Origin: Pelecanus crispus
Taxonomy: Eukaryota; Chordata; Aves; Pelecaniformes; Pelecanidae
Length of the DNA stretch: 64,000 bases
Direction: 5' to 3'
Assembly: GCF_030463565.1 (NCBI RefSeq)
Contig: NC_134656.1
Coordinates: 129,001-193,000 of the forward strand
This document shows, piece by piece, positions 1 through 13,400 of the stretch (position 1 is the first letter of the stretch; each line of letters opens with the position of its first letter). Below the pieces are notes generated by a model. It searched no databases and was not told the DNA's origin. It saw only the letters and a program-made list of their open reading frames with translations. The translations under genes and the position numbers were made by a program.

Positions 1-3000
1 AGAAAAATGTGTAAGTGCCCAAGGAAGGATTTAAATAGCTTTTGCCAAACCTACAATCTTTACACATCCCTTAGTCAGAAGTCAATGGGAGTTGGTGGAG
101 TAAAATATGGCTAATTACCAGTATTTTTCTTTATAAATATGCAGTTTAAATCTGAACATGCCCAAGAGGCTGACCCAGCCCTAATTCCATTCTGATCACG
201 CAAAAAAATCAAGTGAGCGCTAGCTGATATGACACATTCATACTATGAATTGGTCTTGAAAGGCATTAAAATCAGCCTCCAGGATGGTGACTGTTTCTCC
301 CAACCATTCTGTTCTCCGGATCTAAGTTTCTAGAGCCTCGATTCAGGCAGTCAATTAAATTACTACCCATTTACAGTTAAAACCAAACCAAAACAAACAG
401 AAATAGCCAAAGTTGGTAGTTTCAAGTCACTTGGTTCTGTCACCACAGCTACACTGCTTTACCACTTGGTATCTACCACTCTTGTGTACTGAATGTGGAG
501 GGCACTGCTCACTATAAAAGACAAAACAAAAGGCACAGCGTAAGCATTTCTTGTTGCTCTAAAGAAACAAGAAATTCCACCAAAAAGGAAAATTCACATT
601 TAATTCATGGATGTGCCATGTCAGAGCTGGAAATGCAGACACAATAGAAAGGGAACTTAGATGTATGTATTTTTGGATCACTACACTCAGGAAAAGACCC
701 AGTTATTAAAGATGCTCATGTAACATTTTAAGCTTCTGTTTCTATAGGTAATAAAGATGATAAAGATTTTTATGGATTTATGTTTGGACCTGTAAAACAA
801 CAATAATCCCAAGCACTATAAAGACAGTAACACAGTAATATCCAGGCAGGATGGATACTTTCAAGGATCCTAGGGATCACTTTTCCTTTAGATTTCTATG
901 AGCATGTCAGGGATGTAGTGGATACAGAACAGTGGCAACACTTGCCTAGACCTGGATGAAGTTTTTCAGAAGCAGCAATGCAGGAAGTGAGTGCAAAAAG
1001 GGTACAAGATCTGCTCATGACATAAAGCCATTTAAATTACTGATGACTAAAAAACTATGAGGAACTTCAGAGGGTCCCAAATAAGGCAAAATAGATGACA
1101 ATACAACAACCAGTGAATTCAGTTTGGTAAATGCACCGTAGGAAAGCAATTTGTAGTCAGCCATCATGCAGAATGTTACATCGGCCATATCAAGTGCAGA
1201 AGGAGACCTCAGCACAAACAGCTCAACCGAGATTACAGCACCTTGTGTTTCTATGATTGCCACTAATAACATGTTAGACTGCAAAGTAGACAGGAGGGGA
1301 CTACTACAAAGAATACTTATCATTAACAGGAACTCTCAGAGTGATATTAAATTATGACATACTCAGTCTTGAAAATCATCAACTGTGAGATGATGCCTCA
1401 CTCACAGGGGTGAAGCTCATGCACATTCTGCTGAGGCACCTGGCCTTCTGTACTGTCAGAGACCAGATTAGACTGAATGAACCTCCATTCTAATTCAGTC
1501 TAGCAAGTTGTACACGCTTATGCTTTTGTTGCATTTTAGAGACAAGTATAGGTTTGGACGTGGTTAACTGAGTGAGTGAATGTTAATTCTTACTGACTCC
1601 TTACAATGAAGAAGGGAATTCACTTGGTTGATTTCATGGATCTTGTGCGCATGAGGTTACACATGCTAACACTGATGTTAACAGTATTGCAGCCTCAAGT
1701 ATGGAGGTTGAAATCAGCATAAGCAGAATGCTGGTCTATTACAACTGTAGTTTTACAAGCAATGGTACGTATCAGAAGCATGATTAACGTGTTAAATGCA
1801 TGAGCAAATTATGCTCACAGCTAGCAACTGTACAGGACAATGGACTGGAATACATATTATAATAAAGGTCAGCTTGAGCTCACATGCTTCAACTTCTTGG
1901 ATAAAGGGAAGCCTGAAAAATAAACCGGGTATCAAGTTGATTTGGTGACTGGAGAGATCAGTGAGAAGGACTTACAGGAGAGGCAGATTTTGCAGGGAAA
2001 AACCAAACCGAGTCTTTTCAAAAGAATGTCATAATGAATGCTGTTCCTGGAGCTCCAGCAAAGGCAAGTTGTTCCTGTTGAAAAGACTTTCTCTTTTTGG
2101 AGCCAGAAACACGTAAATAATAGCTATGTGGAAAGCATATGGAAGAACCACCCTTAAAACAAATCTGCAAGACAAAGTCAAAAGCTTACTGAATTTGCCT
2201 TTTACAGTTCACCCCCCCAAAAAAACACCCTATTTCTCTGAAGTGTCTGATCTTCTTTGCTAGAGGATCTTAGGGCAACACCTTTGGAGGACCCATATGG
2301 TAGAGCTACCTGTCATTGTATCTGAAGGACTGTCCATTTGCCCACTTCCTGACACAGAACATATCACTATCAACAGACGGGTGTTTATACTGAAGCTAGG
2401 CAACTAGTAAGAGAGAAGAACCTTTGTGCATAACTCCAAATACAGTTATGCCGAGTGCACGGAAGAAATACTACTCCAAAGTGCTAGTGTAACCACCTTT
2501 TAACCACCAAAATATAAGGAACACAAATACTTGTACGTACACTTTAGAAATACCTATGAGCACGTCTAAAAGTTCAGAGTGCCTGCATAGAGACGTGCAA
2601 ATTGCTGGTTGCATGCAGCAAAATAGCTGAACAAACACAAACTCAACCTTTTGACAGCGCAGTTGCAATTGCAATATACAGAAATGGCTGCACCATTTTA
2701 GTACCATCAGTGATGCAGACAGTGTTTTGGGTTTGCCTTTTACCAAACACAACTGCTGGGTCAGACGTGAATGGCATTTGAACTAACAGATTAAACAACT
2801 GACAACTGAAAGAAAACCAACATAGGAGAAACCCATATTCCAGAGAGAAAGAAAGGTAATTCTCAAGTAGGAAATCTCAGCACTTCTGCTGAATGTTTTG
2901 ACCTCTGTAGTGGCCAATTCCTGTTTCTTCCTCTCAGATCTGAAATGGAAAACCTCAGGTATCTAATTTAGGATTGCAAATTCTCACCGGATAGAATGCC

Positions 3001-3604
3001 AGTACAAGCACTTGAGCACCACATGCGGAGGTCTCTTTTGTGCGTTAACATTTTCAATGGTCCTTTTTTGCCCATCTTGGTGTAATGAAAGATACAAAGG
3101 GCAAAGGGACAATAAGGAGTTCTCTATTCACAAAGTGCGTCCTATGTAGCAAATATTACTTGCAATTGCCAATTTGACCAAGAGATGGTACTATGCGTAT
3201 ACACAACCATTAGAAGGCAGCAGTATTGGGATAAATACCTGTTTGTATCTAAACCGCTCTCTGATTTAGATATTCATAAACACGTATACTGCAAATGTGC
3301 ATTTAAAAACACTGATCATGCAAAGAAAGTCAGGGGTTTGAGCACAATCAATTGGCTTAGAATTTGCATACACTTAAAGAGCACGAATCCGTCATTAGAG
3401 ACAGCGTTTAGCTCTTTATATAAAAAACGAGTTCGAGAGACATACTAAAATCACACATAATTGACATTGAAAAATGTATGTTGACAATAATCACAGAATT
3501 TTCTGGAAGATCTCCCCAGTGTGCTTGTATTTAGTGTTTCCCAATTCTGCAAGTCTGGTGACCACCATGCTTCCTAATAAAAGTCAAAGCAGTCAAAGCT
3601 TACG
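1..3604. other. Non-genic AT-rich stretch upstream of EPB42
   Basis: No open frame here resembles a protein family I recognise, and no CR1 or LTR sequence is visible. The only exception is a weak terminal-exon candidate on the minus strand, listed separately. Composition is AT-rich and unremarkable for avian intergenic DNA. A promoter or first exon of a neighbouring gene could be hidden here, but nothing in the sequence shows it. Confidence 0.5.
1015..1281 (-). other. Possible terminal coding exon of an unknown gene (weak)
   Basis: On the minus strand a pyrimidine-containing acceptor ending in CTACTTTGCAG is followed by 88 open codons and a TGA stop. The translation is rich in hydrophobic residues, with segments such as MLLVAIIETQGAVISVEL and LNSLVVVLSSILPYL that could be membrane-spanning. 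I do not recognise the family. No AATAAA on the minus strand is obvious just downstream, and no second exon was found. It may equally be a chance open frame. Confidence 0.15.
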
Positions 3605-4221
3605 TAAGGCAGCAATGCGCCCTTGCCGCAAAGAAGGGCAATGAAATCCTGGGGTACATCAAGTAAAGTATTGCCAGCAGGTCGAGGGAGGTGATCCTTC
3701 CCCTTTATTCAGCACTGGTGAGGCCACAGCTGGAGTACTGTGCCCATCAGTACGAGAGAGGCATAGACATACTGGAGAGAGTCCAGCAAAGAGCCACAAA
3801 GATCGCAAAGGGACTGGAGCACCTCACATACCAGGAAAGGCTGACAGAGCTGGGACTGTTCAGCCTAGAGAAGGCTTGGGACGATCTTATCCATACATAT
3901 AAATTCCTGAAGGAAGGGTGAAAAGAGGACAAAGCCAGGCTCTTTTCAGTGGTGCCCAGTGACGGGACCAGAGGCAATGGGAACAACCTCAAACACAGGA
4001 GGTTCCCTCTGAACACCAGGAAACTCTTTTTCACTGTGAGGGTGACTGAGCACTGGCACAGGTTGCCCAGAGAGGTTGCAGAGTCTCCATCCTTGGAGAT
4101 GCTCAAAAGCCATCTGGACACGGTCCTGGGCAACCAGCTCTAGGTGGCCCTGCCTGAGCAGGGGTTGGACAAGATGACCTCCAGAGGTCCCTTCCAACCT
4201 CAACCATTCTGTGATCCTGTG
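3605..4221 (+). repeat. CR1 LINE, 3' end including end of reverse-transcriptase ORF
   Basis: The copy holds the last part of the CR1 ORF2, including [26 protein letters not shown] and [11 protein letters not shown], all typical of the C-terminal end of CR1 reverse transcriptase. This is followed by the CR1 3' untranslated end, finishing in CAACCTCAACCATTCTGTGA. It is 5'-truncated, as most CR1 copies are. A short piece around 3742 that is present in the other copy (39600-40125) is missing here. The two copies are otherwise almost identical, and a 64-codon stretch translates the same in both, so they belong to one fairly young subfamily. Confidence 0.93.
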
Positions 4222-4399
4222 AAAGTGAATCTACACAATTAAGGCTATACTGTAAATGACTAAAACTACGAGAGTTTGTATTTAGCTTAAATGACACATA
4301 TAAGCAAGCAATTGTAAAGTTCAATATGCAAATACTAAGAAAAACACCAAGCTCACTGAACCATATTGTGCAGCTATCTAGTATAAATCCAAATCTCAT

Positions 4400-4508
4400 T
4401 CTGGAATGGCTACAACTATGTGGTAATGTGGACTTGGTAATGTTAGGTTAATGGTTGGACTGGATGATCTTAAAGGTCTTCTCCAACCTAAACGATTCTA
4501 TGATTCTA
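4400..4508 (+). repeat. CR1 LINE 3' fragment
   Basis: The tail reads GGTTGGACTGGATGATCTTA, then CCAACCTAAACGATTCTATG, which is the standard 3' end of a CR1 subfamily different from the copy that ends at 4221. No coding part remains. The left edge is approximate. Confidence 0.85.
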
Positions 4509-7462
4509 CCTCTGAATGCATCACTGTTTATGTAAAATATAGTTCCCTTTCTCCTATTGTACATGTGCCTACACTGATCTCTACTTGCTATTTTATGGCC
4601 TAGTCATTCAATATCTTCAGATTCCTCTACAACTTTTCCAAAGCTGCCTCCCTCATCTTTACTACTCAGAATAACTGAGCAAGCTTTGCCACCTCATGTC
4701 TTTTTATTGGCTTCTCAAATTATTGATGAACTTTAGGAAGATCATAGAATTCTGCAAAACTACTGGTGACTCCACAGTGAAAACTGTTTATTTCTGCTGT
4801 CTTATGTCCTGTCTTTTGACCAATTATTTACCAATGCAGTGACCTTCCTTGTATATTACAGCAACTTTAAGAATGTATTTAGTCCGAGTCTCCAGTGTGA
4901 TATTCTTAAATAGTCTGCATGATGCTACAGAAATTCTACTTTTTTTAGTCGTTGCTTTTAAGAAGTTTCCTAATTTTGAAGTGGTTTCACTTTTCTGAAT
5001 TAGGCACAAGGGCAATGGATATATTGACCTCTTTTTTTTTTTTTTTAACTCCTTGAAGGGTCTAAGTAGCTTATGGTCAATGTTGGAGAGCAGCTCTTCA
5101 TCACTTACGTTTGAAGTGCATTCTGTGGACTGTTTAGAGCCAAATTAAGATTTGCATTTCCTACTCTGGGGTCCCCAATGCACAGCTCTTTGAAGAAATT
5201 GTCACTGGCTGTCTTCAAAGGCTTCACATCTCACTGTGGAATTTAACCTCATCTGTAGGTAGGAAAAGTCACCCCTTTCTGTAGGTCTCTTTAGTGTGGT
5301 CTGAGAGATAAGAGAGTCCTCAACTTCTGCACAGCAGGCCAGCAAGATAAGCTGAAGGAGAGGTGGCAACATTGTGTCCCACCCTGTATAAAGAAATCGA
5401 GCAAACAACTTTGCAAGTAGGTAGGTTTTAAGGAAAGCTGAAGGAAGGAGCCATTGCCCACCAGAGCAAGCAGGAGCTGAAGACGTTCACAGTACAGGGA
5501 CCTAGACAGGGGCCAAGGTAAGCAAAAATCACTTGGGTTAGTCCCAAGCATTTGCCAGTTGTCTGTTAGGAAAAATAACTGTCCCTGCTCCAAGACAGTG
5601 CTCATGACGCTTGTAGAAGAGGTGAGTTTCCTACAGGGCGGGAGCCAAGACAGTGCTCTAAAGCTAAGGGACTTTAATTTGCACAGAGGACTGCACAAAA
5701 CAGGACAGCAAACAAAAGCTGGTATCACTGCTTAAGAGGAGTTTGAGGGAAGCACTAAGAGGCAGCTAAGGCAGATACGTGAGAGTTTGGAAGTAAAGGC
5801 AAGAGAGTTACCCTTAACATAAGGGATGGGGGGGCAGGGAGTCAAGGGAGGTAAGCCAGACTATGAAACTGAAGCAGAGAGATGACTGAGTGTTTTAGCC
5901 ACTTGAACAAGGAGAGGGTCCAGGTTCCAAGCAACCTTGAAGAAGGTGACAATAAGATCCATGAAAAGTCATATGAAGGAGAGGAAGCCAGGCTGCATAT
6001 GACTCACCAGTCTGTAAGTAGCCAGAACAGACATCTTCATCACAGAGAAGAAAATATATGAGGTCAGAGCTGGCTCTGTAAAGCTTAAACTGGTGCAGGG
6101 CTATGAACTGGGACAGCTGTAAAGGGATTTGAAAGCCAGACCAGAATCATTCACTGAAAGCAACGCATGACAAAATTCGTATGGGAAAAAAGAAACAAAG
6201 CACACAATCCAGTGGGACTCCCACAACAAATGCATAAGTGACAACAGCAATTGGAGAAGGTATCAATGCAGAAGACAAGGCAATTTAGACATAAGGAGAA
6301 AGCAGACCAATGAAAACGGCAAAGAGTAGTAGTTGTCGCTTTAGCACAGGAGCAATGACTTTAGATAGCAGGGGAATGCTCTGTGGATTTTTTTCTTTTT
6401 TTTTTTTTTTTTAGCTGGAACAAAGGGAGGAGCCCGGGTCAGCAAGGAGAGGTAGGTGACAGGATGTGTCATATAAGGGGCAGCAGTTACAACCCACAGG
6501 TTCAAGGATCTTAGTGATGAGTTGGCAGCTGAAAAGTTAAGTGTGGTCAGGATGGTCCTAAAGCTGAGAAAAAACAGGTACCTGCTTCTCAGCAAGAAGT
6601 CTGGAAACCTTAAGAACACCAGCAAAACCAGAAGGAAAGTGCAAGTATATGATCACACTACAGCCACTGAGCACCAAATTAGGTGCTTGAAATTGTGACA
6701 ATTTTTTTCTCTTCTGGTGCTGGACAGAAGCATGTATGATGTGTATGATGCATATGTAGGAGACAGAAGGAGGAGGAGGAGGAGCTCTTCTGTCTCCTGC
6801 AGCTCTGGGTGTGAGATTGGCAACTATTGTGGTGCAAAGAAGGAACAACTGGCCTTTGATTTGCTGTGATCCAGCATAGTACCTGGACTATACAGCCACA
6901 CTGCATTCGAACCAGCAGTGAAGTTAGCACCTACTGCTGATCTTTGGTGCATATCAGACATACATAATGCACTAACTGCTGGAAAAGCTTGCACCCACAT
7001 TGCAAGTGGGGTGTAATAGCTTGTCTCCTGTGCACAATTTCAACCATGTATCCACATGGGGAGATGCTGCTTTGAGTGCCATTGGTGCCCTTGAGTACAC
7101 AGAGTAAGACTCCAAATGTAGTCACAGTGCATGCTCAGTGCTAACCACATCTGCATCACTTGAATGCTCAGGTCTGTTCCATGTCTTTTCCTGGGCAGGA
7201 AGGAGCTTTTGCGTGATCACTTGGTTCACTTAGTGATGCTAAGGTATAAGCAAAGGCAGCTCATTAGCCACTTGACACAAGAACAACCAAGCTCAGAGTG
7301 AAGGCCCTTACAGTTACCGGGCAGAAATTCTCAAAGGCAGGGGGGTCCTGTCTGAGTGCAGAAACACCTGATCAGCTGTTCGTGTGTCTCAGGATGTAGC
7401 CCAGGGCCAGACTGTGGGCAGCTCACAGCCCCAAACTCATTCTATATCTTCTCATACTACAG
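4509..7462. other. EPB42: Non-genic interval holding the unlocated EPB42 first exon
   Basis: The EPB42 reading frame enters exon 2 in phase 1, so a short first exon encoding the start Met and a few residues (Met-Gly-Gln in the human protein) should lie upstream. I found no ATG-GGN-CAR followed by a phase-1 donor that convinced me. The interval also holds poly(T) runs near 5030 and 6390, the latter about 20 bases long, and a short GGA microsatellite near 6770. Nothing else is recognisable. Confidence 0.4.
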
Positions 7463-10400
7463 GTCTGAGCATCAAAAAATGCGATTTCAACATCACAATG
7501 AACAACCACAACCACCACACAGAAGAAATCAGCACTGAAAGGCTTATGGTGAGGCGAGGGCAGCCATTCACTATTACTGTGAGCTTCTCAGCTCCAATAA
7601 ACAGCTACCTGCAGCAGCTGAAGAGGACTTTCCTCATCGTACAGACAGGTAACATCATTATCATACCTATCAGAGCTCTGGTCCTCCACCCACCTGAAGA
7701 ACAGAGCTGGTGGCAAATGCCATCTTCAGAGCTGGTCAGAGGTGCCCGCATTTAGAAGTGAGGCCAGTGAACTGTTTATCTAAGGCAAAGTAGAGTCTCC
7801 TGCTGCTGGGACTACAGGGTCAAAACTAGATCTCTTTCCAGAAGAGACACTGCAGCACAATAACCAATGCAGGTTCACTACTCTATGATTTGAAAGTACT
7901 CATGGGATCCCTCCTCTCTTCTGGCTTTTGGTTTAGGAGTGTTCAAACTTAACTAGCCCCTTACAGATGTTTCCTGTTACAGAGTGTTTTCTAGTGAGAC
8001 CCCTGAGAAGGGCAGCAGCATTCAGCCCCAGCTTGTTTTACCATAATCTGAGCATGTGGCTGTGACTTTTGTTACAAGACACTGAATCCCAGAAGCAGCA
8101 GGTCTGCACCATTCTGGCTGTTCCTGGTTTCTACAAATCTATGAAATACACATCCCACTTTCAAATATGGAGGCCTGAGTGCAGTACTAACCTTAGGAAG
8201 ATTCACCAGGCATTAAGCTGCTAAAGGGTTAAGACTCTCTCACAAGAAAGGAGAGCTATGGCTCCAGATATAGACAAAGTCCCTACAATCTGCATGGGGT
8301 GAGGATGCATGGCCGGAATAGACACAACCAAATCTCTTTGGCTGCAGGATCACATCCTTCCAAAGCAGATGGAACCCAGACTGAATTTCCCATCTCCAGC
8401 CTGGGAGACCAGAAGCAGTGGAGCGCAGCACTGGAAGAACAGGACCCATGCTTCTGGACCATCTCTGTGAACACGCCTGCCAATGCTGCCATTGGCCAGT
8501 ATGATCTGCTTTTACATGCCTCCAAGTCTTACTGTCTCCTGGGCAAATTCACCCTTCTCTTTAATCCCTGGTGCCAAGGTACGTGGTCAGAAACAGAAAC
8601 GCAGGCTGGGATCAGCCACTTCACAAAAACAGCTTTTGAGCTCTGGCACTCTGCCTCCATGGAGGTTGAGGCTGACTCTTCTAGTGCTCCCCGCCACTCC
8701 TGCCCTGCTCCTCACAGCACCTTAGCAAGGAGGTAAGGGCTAATAAAAGCTCAAAGCTGCCTGCCTCAGCACTTCTGCCCTATTCCTGGAGTACTCCACT
8801 GCCAGAGCCCTGTCCTCCTGGTAAGGGAAAAGCGTTTGATAAAGTGTTTCCTACAATAAAGATTTTAACACGAGTCAGGATTATAATTGGTCTGATTAAG
8901 GCGACTGTATCTTTCTTAGGAATAGAGAAGTCAACAGCCAGGAGAGCAGAAGTGCTAGCTAGTGCAATAGCCTAGGTCTGGAGAAACTTTTTGAACAAGG
9001 AAACGGAGATGACAATGAAAATTCTTCTTTCCTGTCTGATTCAGAATCTGTGGTATTTTTCCAGGACAGAATGCCAGGGACTGCCAATATCCCTGGAGTG
9101 CAGTGGAGTCTGCCAATGTAAGAGAGACGCAAATGCATCTGAGACCAGGAACACTTTCTTCCTGACGCTTTTTTCCTCTAATCTAGATGATGAGGTGTTC
9201 TTGGCTAATGAGGCACAGCGGCAGGAGTACATTTTAAACCCAGAGGGTGTCATCTACTGAGGGTCTGAAAATGCAGTCCTATCACAACCCTGGGACTTCA
9301 GTCAGGTAAGCGAGAGGTCCGATATGTCTGCGCTCTCTTACGGCCACCAGCAGAGGAAGGGTGCGTATCGCCTGTGTATACAGGATACTATCCACTTCCA
9401 TACTGTGGTTTTGATGAAAGAACTTGCTCTGTGCTTTCTGCACTCACTGTCTTTGTCTAAGACTGTACAGGAGAAGAGGGACCTGTGCACAAAGTCCCAT
9501 AACCCAGTACATATAATTTTAGCTACCTTCTCAGGCTGTCCTCTATGAAGAAAAGCACTGATCTATATCTGGGCTTTGTGTGCCTTCCTTTCATCAACAG
9601 ATATAAAAGCATTTAACAGAGCTTAGTAATATTGTCTCTGTTTTACAGGTAAGTGGGGACAAGTAGATCTTCCAATTTGCCCAAGGCCATCTGAGACAGA
9701 CAGTGATTAGAACAGGACGTTATTCCACTTTAGTTCCACCAGATCACAAAAGTATCTCTGTGCCAACCTAGAGAGTGCTAGAGAAAAGCATCAATTTCCC
9801 TCCATCAGGGGATGCAGTATCATGCTAATGCATCTCCCACCTTGCTTCAATAAAGCTGTAGGTCTGCCTTTAGTATGTTGTGCTCCCCCTCCAAATCTCT
9901 GCCCAGAGCTCTCCTCCACAGCCCGCTTACATAAGACTATCAGCAGAAAGGGAGAAATAATCTGCACAGTTACAAACCCGTGCAGGGACTCCAGAGAACA
10001 AACGTTCAGGCCAAATTTCCCAAAACGATGTGTTCTTGTTTCAGTTTGAGGATGATATTGTTGACATCTGCTTCACACTGCTGGATGTAGGTGAACACCG
10101 TCAACGAGACAGGGATCACACCCAGCGCAAGAACCCTATTTACATCTGCCGCACAGTTGCTGCCACGGTAAGGAGAGCAGACAGCAGCCCTGACCCTAGC
10201 AGAGAAGACCCAAATGCAGAGCAAAGGCTAGCATCTTCTCAATCCCAGTTTATGGCAATCCACTGACCAAAGAGGAAGCCTGCCCAGGGCTGTTCCAAAC
10301 ACCACCTCCTGCCCATCTCCAGCCCTTCCAGGTATTTCTGCAGCAGACAAGTAGTGCTGCAGAGTTCCTTCACAGTAATGGTACACGTACTGAATAAATC

Positions 10401-13400
10401 TCAGGGGAGACTGCTGCACCTGTTCTGCTCAGCCATGACCTTCATGCTTTGCACAAAAAATCCTTTTGGTTTCATCTGCCTTGGGAGTAGCTTCATCAAA
10501 CAGGATGAGGTGTACCTACCCAAGAGAGGCAATTCCTTAATCCATCTTTCTCTCCTTCCCTGCAGCTGAGCTGCAATGAGTTTAGAGGAATCCTGACAGA
10601 ACGCGGGACTGGGCAATACTATAATGGGACACCCCCTTCCAAGTGGCTGGGAAGCAGCCCCATCCTCCGGCAGTGGGCTGCATCGCAGTACAAGCCTTTC
10701 CATTAGAGGCAGTGCTGGGTGTTAGCTGCAGTCGTGTGTTCAGGTACAGTGGTGGTTCAAAGACTTTTGTGTTGAGCAAAGCCTTACTTGGTCTGCAGAA
10801 CCTCTAGCATATACCTAAATTCCTTGATTAACACAGATCCCAGTAACATAACCTTTAATCTTTAGTTGAGAGGCAGATCCTCAGAGTTCCCCCATCAACA
10901 TTCAGCATAGCTAGCTTTGAGATAAAAGAGTTATCAGTACACTGCATTCACTGAATGCACCTACGATAACTTATTTCCTGAGGGGGCAATGCCTCTTTCA
11001 AAGTCCAAACAGCAGGCCTGGTGCCATTCCTAATAGGCCTAGCACCAAAAAAGGCTCTACATCCATCAGCGGAGGCACCCTTAGGGCAGGATGCACAACT
11101 GACTCACAGCTCTTTCTTCTGCACAGTTCTGAGGTGCCTGGGAATTCCTACCAGGGTGGTCACAGGCTTTACGTGGGCTCACAACACTAACAGCAGCCTG
11201 AGTGTGGATGAGTATTACGATGAAGACGGGACACTGCTTACACAAGACAAGAGTGCCCGTGTCTGGTAAGAAAACATGGCAGGACCCAAGCAAGAATTTG
11301 AGACAATACCTGGATCTAGGAAGTGACAGAGGGAGGGAAAGAGGTAAACGGGTGCAAGGAGGTGGATAGGAGACAGCTCAGCTGAGATCCTGTCTACATG
11401 ACCTGTTCTTGAGAAATCGCTGCAATCCAAACTGAAGAGTGGCCTATTACTAGGGCCCACAAAGGAAGAACGATAGCCCAGTCCAGCTGGTGAAACTCCA
11501 CTAGTGTCAAAAGCCATGGTCTATGCTCTCCTTGACATGCATGGAGCTCTTTCAAAGGAGCATTAATTGGCTGTGGTTTGGCTAAAACTTTACTGTACCT
11601 CAGGGCTCAGTCCCTTGGTAGAAGCACGTGATGTCATCTCTTGCAGGACCTTCCACGTTTGGAACGAATGCTGGATGGCTCGAGCGGACTTGCTCCCAGA
11701 GTACAGCGGGTGGCAGGCACTGGATGCCACCTGCCAGGAAAAAAGCAAAGGCAAGAGATATCAAAGATGGGCTTGGCAGGGTGAGGTGGGGGAGCGGAGT
11801 GGGGAGCAAATAAAGTAGTTCAATATTCCTTCCTTCCCCAGCTTCCAATGGAAGGATGCAAAAGGACAGGGACTCACCCTGTTGACTTTAACCACTAAAT
11901 CATCATTCATCCGTTTGGTTTGTGCAACCTGTGTAGCTCCAAGAGCTCTATCACAGCACTGCTCCTTAATGTCCTCCTAAACTAGATACTTCATCACTTC
12001 CAGCATAGGTCTAAACTCGGCATGGTTCTAGTTGGTAAAGCATCTGAATCTTAACTGGGCCATATTTTCTCTTCAGGTCCATCCTTCTGTGGGCCAGCCC
12101 CTGTTCAAGCCATCAAGGAAGGGGACACAGAAGTTGATTATGATGTCTGCTACTTCTTTGCTGCCATCAATGCCAAGTGCCAGGTCTGGATACAAAAAGC
12201 AGATGGCACCCTCAAGCCAGCTCTCGGTGGCACAAAGTACACTGGCAACAACATCAGCACCAAGAGTGTGAGCAGTGAACGCTGTGAGGATATCACACAC
12301 AACTACAAGTATCCTGAAGGTACGGGGTAGGCAAGTGCCTGAGCACATTCCCTGCCAGTGTTACAAGTCAAGAGTAAAGGACGAGAGAGCAGAGCCATAC
12401 TGGAGCATTAGAGTCATCCACTACTTCTCACTACTTCCCCTTCCTGAATGGCACAAGAACATCTTACTCTTGCTGTCTACGGATTCAAAGCACACGTCAT
12501 ACCCCAAATTTCATCCTGCTTAATCACATTAACCAGCTCTCTAGAAGGCCAGGCCTTTCTTCACCAGGCACTTTCCTGTCTGGCTGGAAAACCTTCTTTC
12601 CTGATTTCTGTTACCGGTACGCTCTGTACATTCACCTCCCATTACCCCTCTAATATATTTCAGACTCCAGCTTTCTGAAAAGGACTGTTGTGCTCCCAGA
12701 TATTGTCTAAATCCCTCCCTCAAAAAGTAGCTCCCCCCTCAGAATCTATTACTGAGTGCTGTTTCCCTGACCCAACCCTATCATCTCATCTTAGCCTATG
12801 GCATGTTGTCTCCTTGGCTGCAGTCCCTCACAAGAGAACACAGTACTGTGCCCTAACTACAGCTATAGTTAGAGGCAACTGCCTCTGACAGATGTTAGCA
12901 CCAAGGTGCTTTAACAACTATGACAAATCTTTCCAAGTAGCATCTTTCAGGTACATCCAATGAATGTCCTGTCAGCTGAAATTCCTGAATTGCTCCAACC
13001 AGAAGCACAACTGGATCTCTGTGCTCTTAGAAACAGTTATCTACAGGACTGCCAGGATAATTCAACGCCATCCTTCTGCATTTACTGCTTCACACAAATG
13101 AACAGGAAAGAATACTAAAATATGTGCTCCCTTTCTTGTAACAGGTTCTCTTCAGGAAAAAGAAGTACTTGACAAAGCCTACAGGAAGATAAAGAAACTT
13201 GAGACAACCAGCAGCAGCAGCAGCGAAACACAGTTTAGATCCATTCCTACTGCCCTTGAAGAGCCCGTTAACCTTTTCATCCACCCCCAGTTGCAGAGTC
13301 CTCTGCTACTGGGACAAGATATTCAGCTTTCCATTGAAGTGTTTAACCACAGTGGTGGAGAAAAGGCTACTCACCTGGTAGTTGGGGCCCAGTCTCTACA

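Noticed and set aside
3691-4143. Protein-like frames with reverse-transcriptase character
   Set aside because: They are the end of the CR1 ORF2 and its antisense, not a host gene. The same applies to 39564-40155.
9258-9260. TGA in EPB42 read as selenocysteine or programmed read-through
   Set aside because: The family has no selenocysteine at this Leu position, and a second, different stop (TAG) occurs in exon 6, so pseudogenisation or sequence error is simpler.
10566-11265. Assigning the transglutaminase gene to TGM3, TGM5, TGM6 or TGM7
   Set aside because: The retained catalytic residues suggested an active TGM, but stretches such as [29 protein letters not shown] and the convergent CCNDBP1 neighbour fit EPB42 better.
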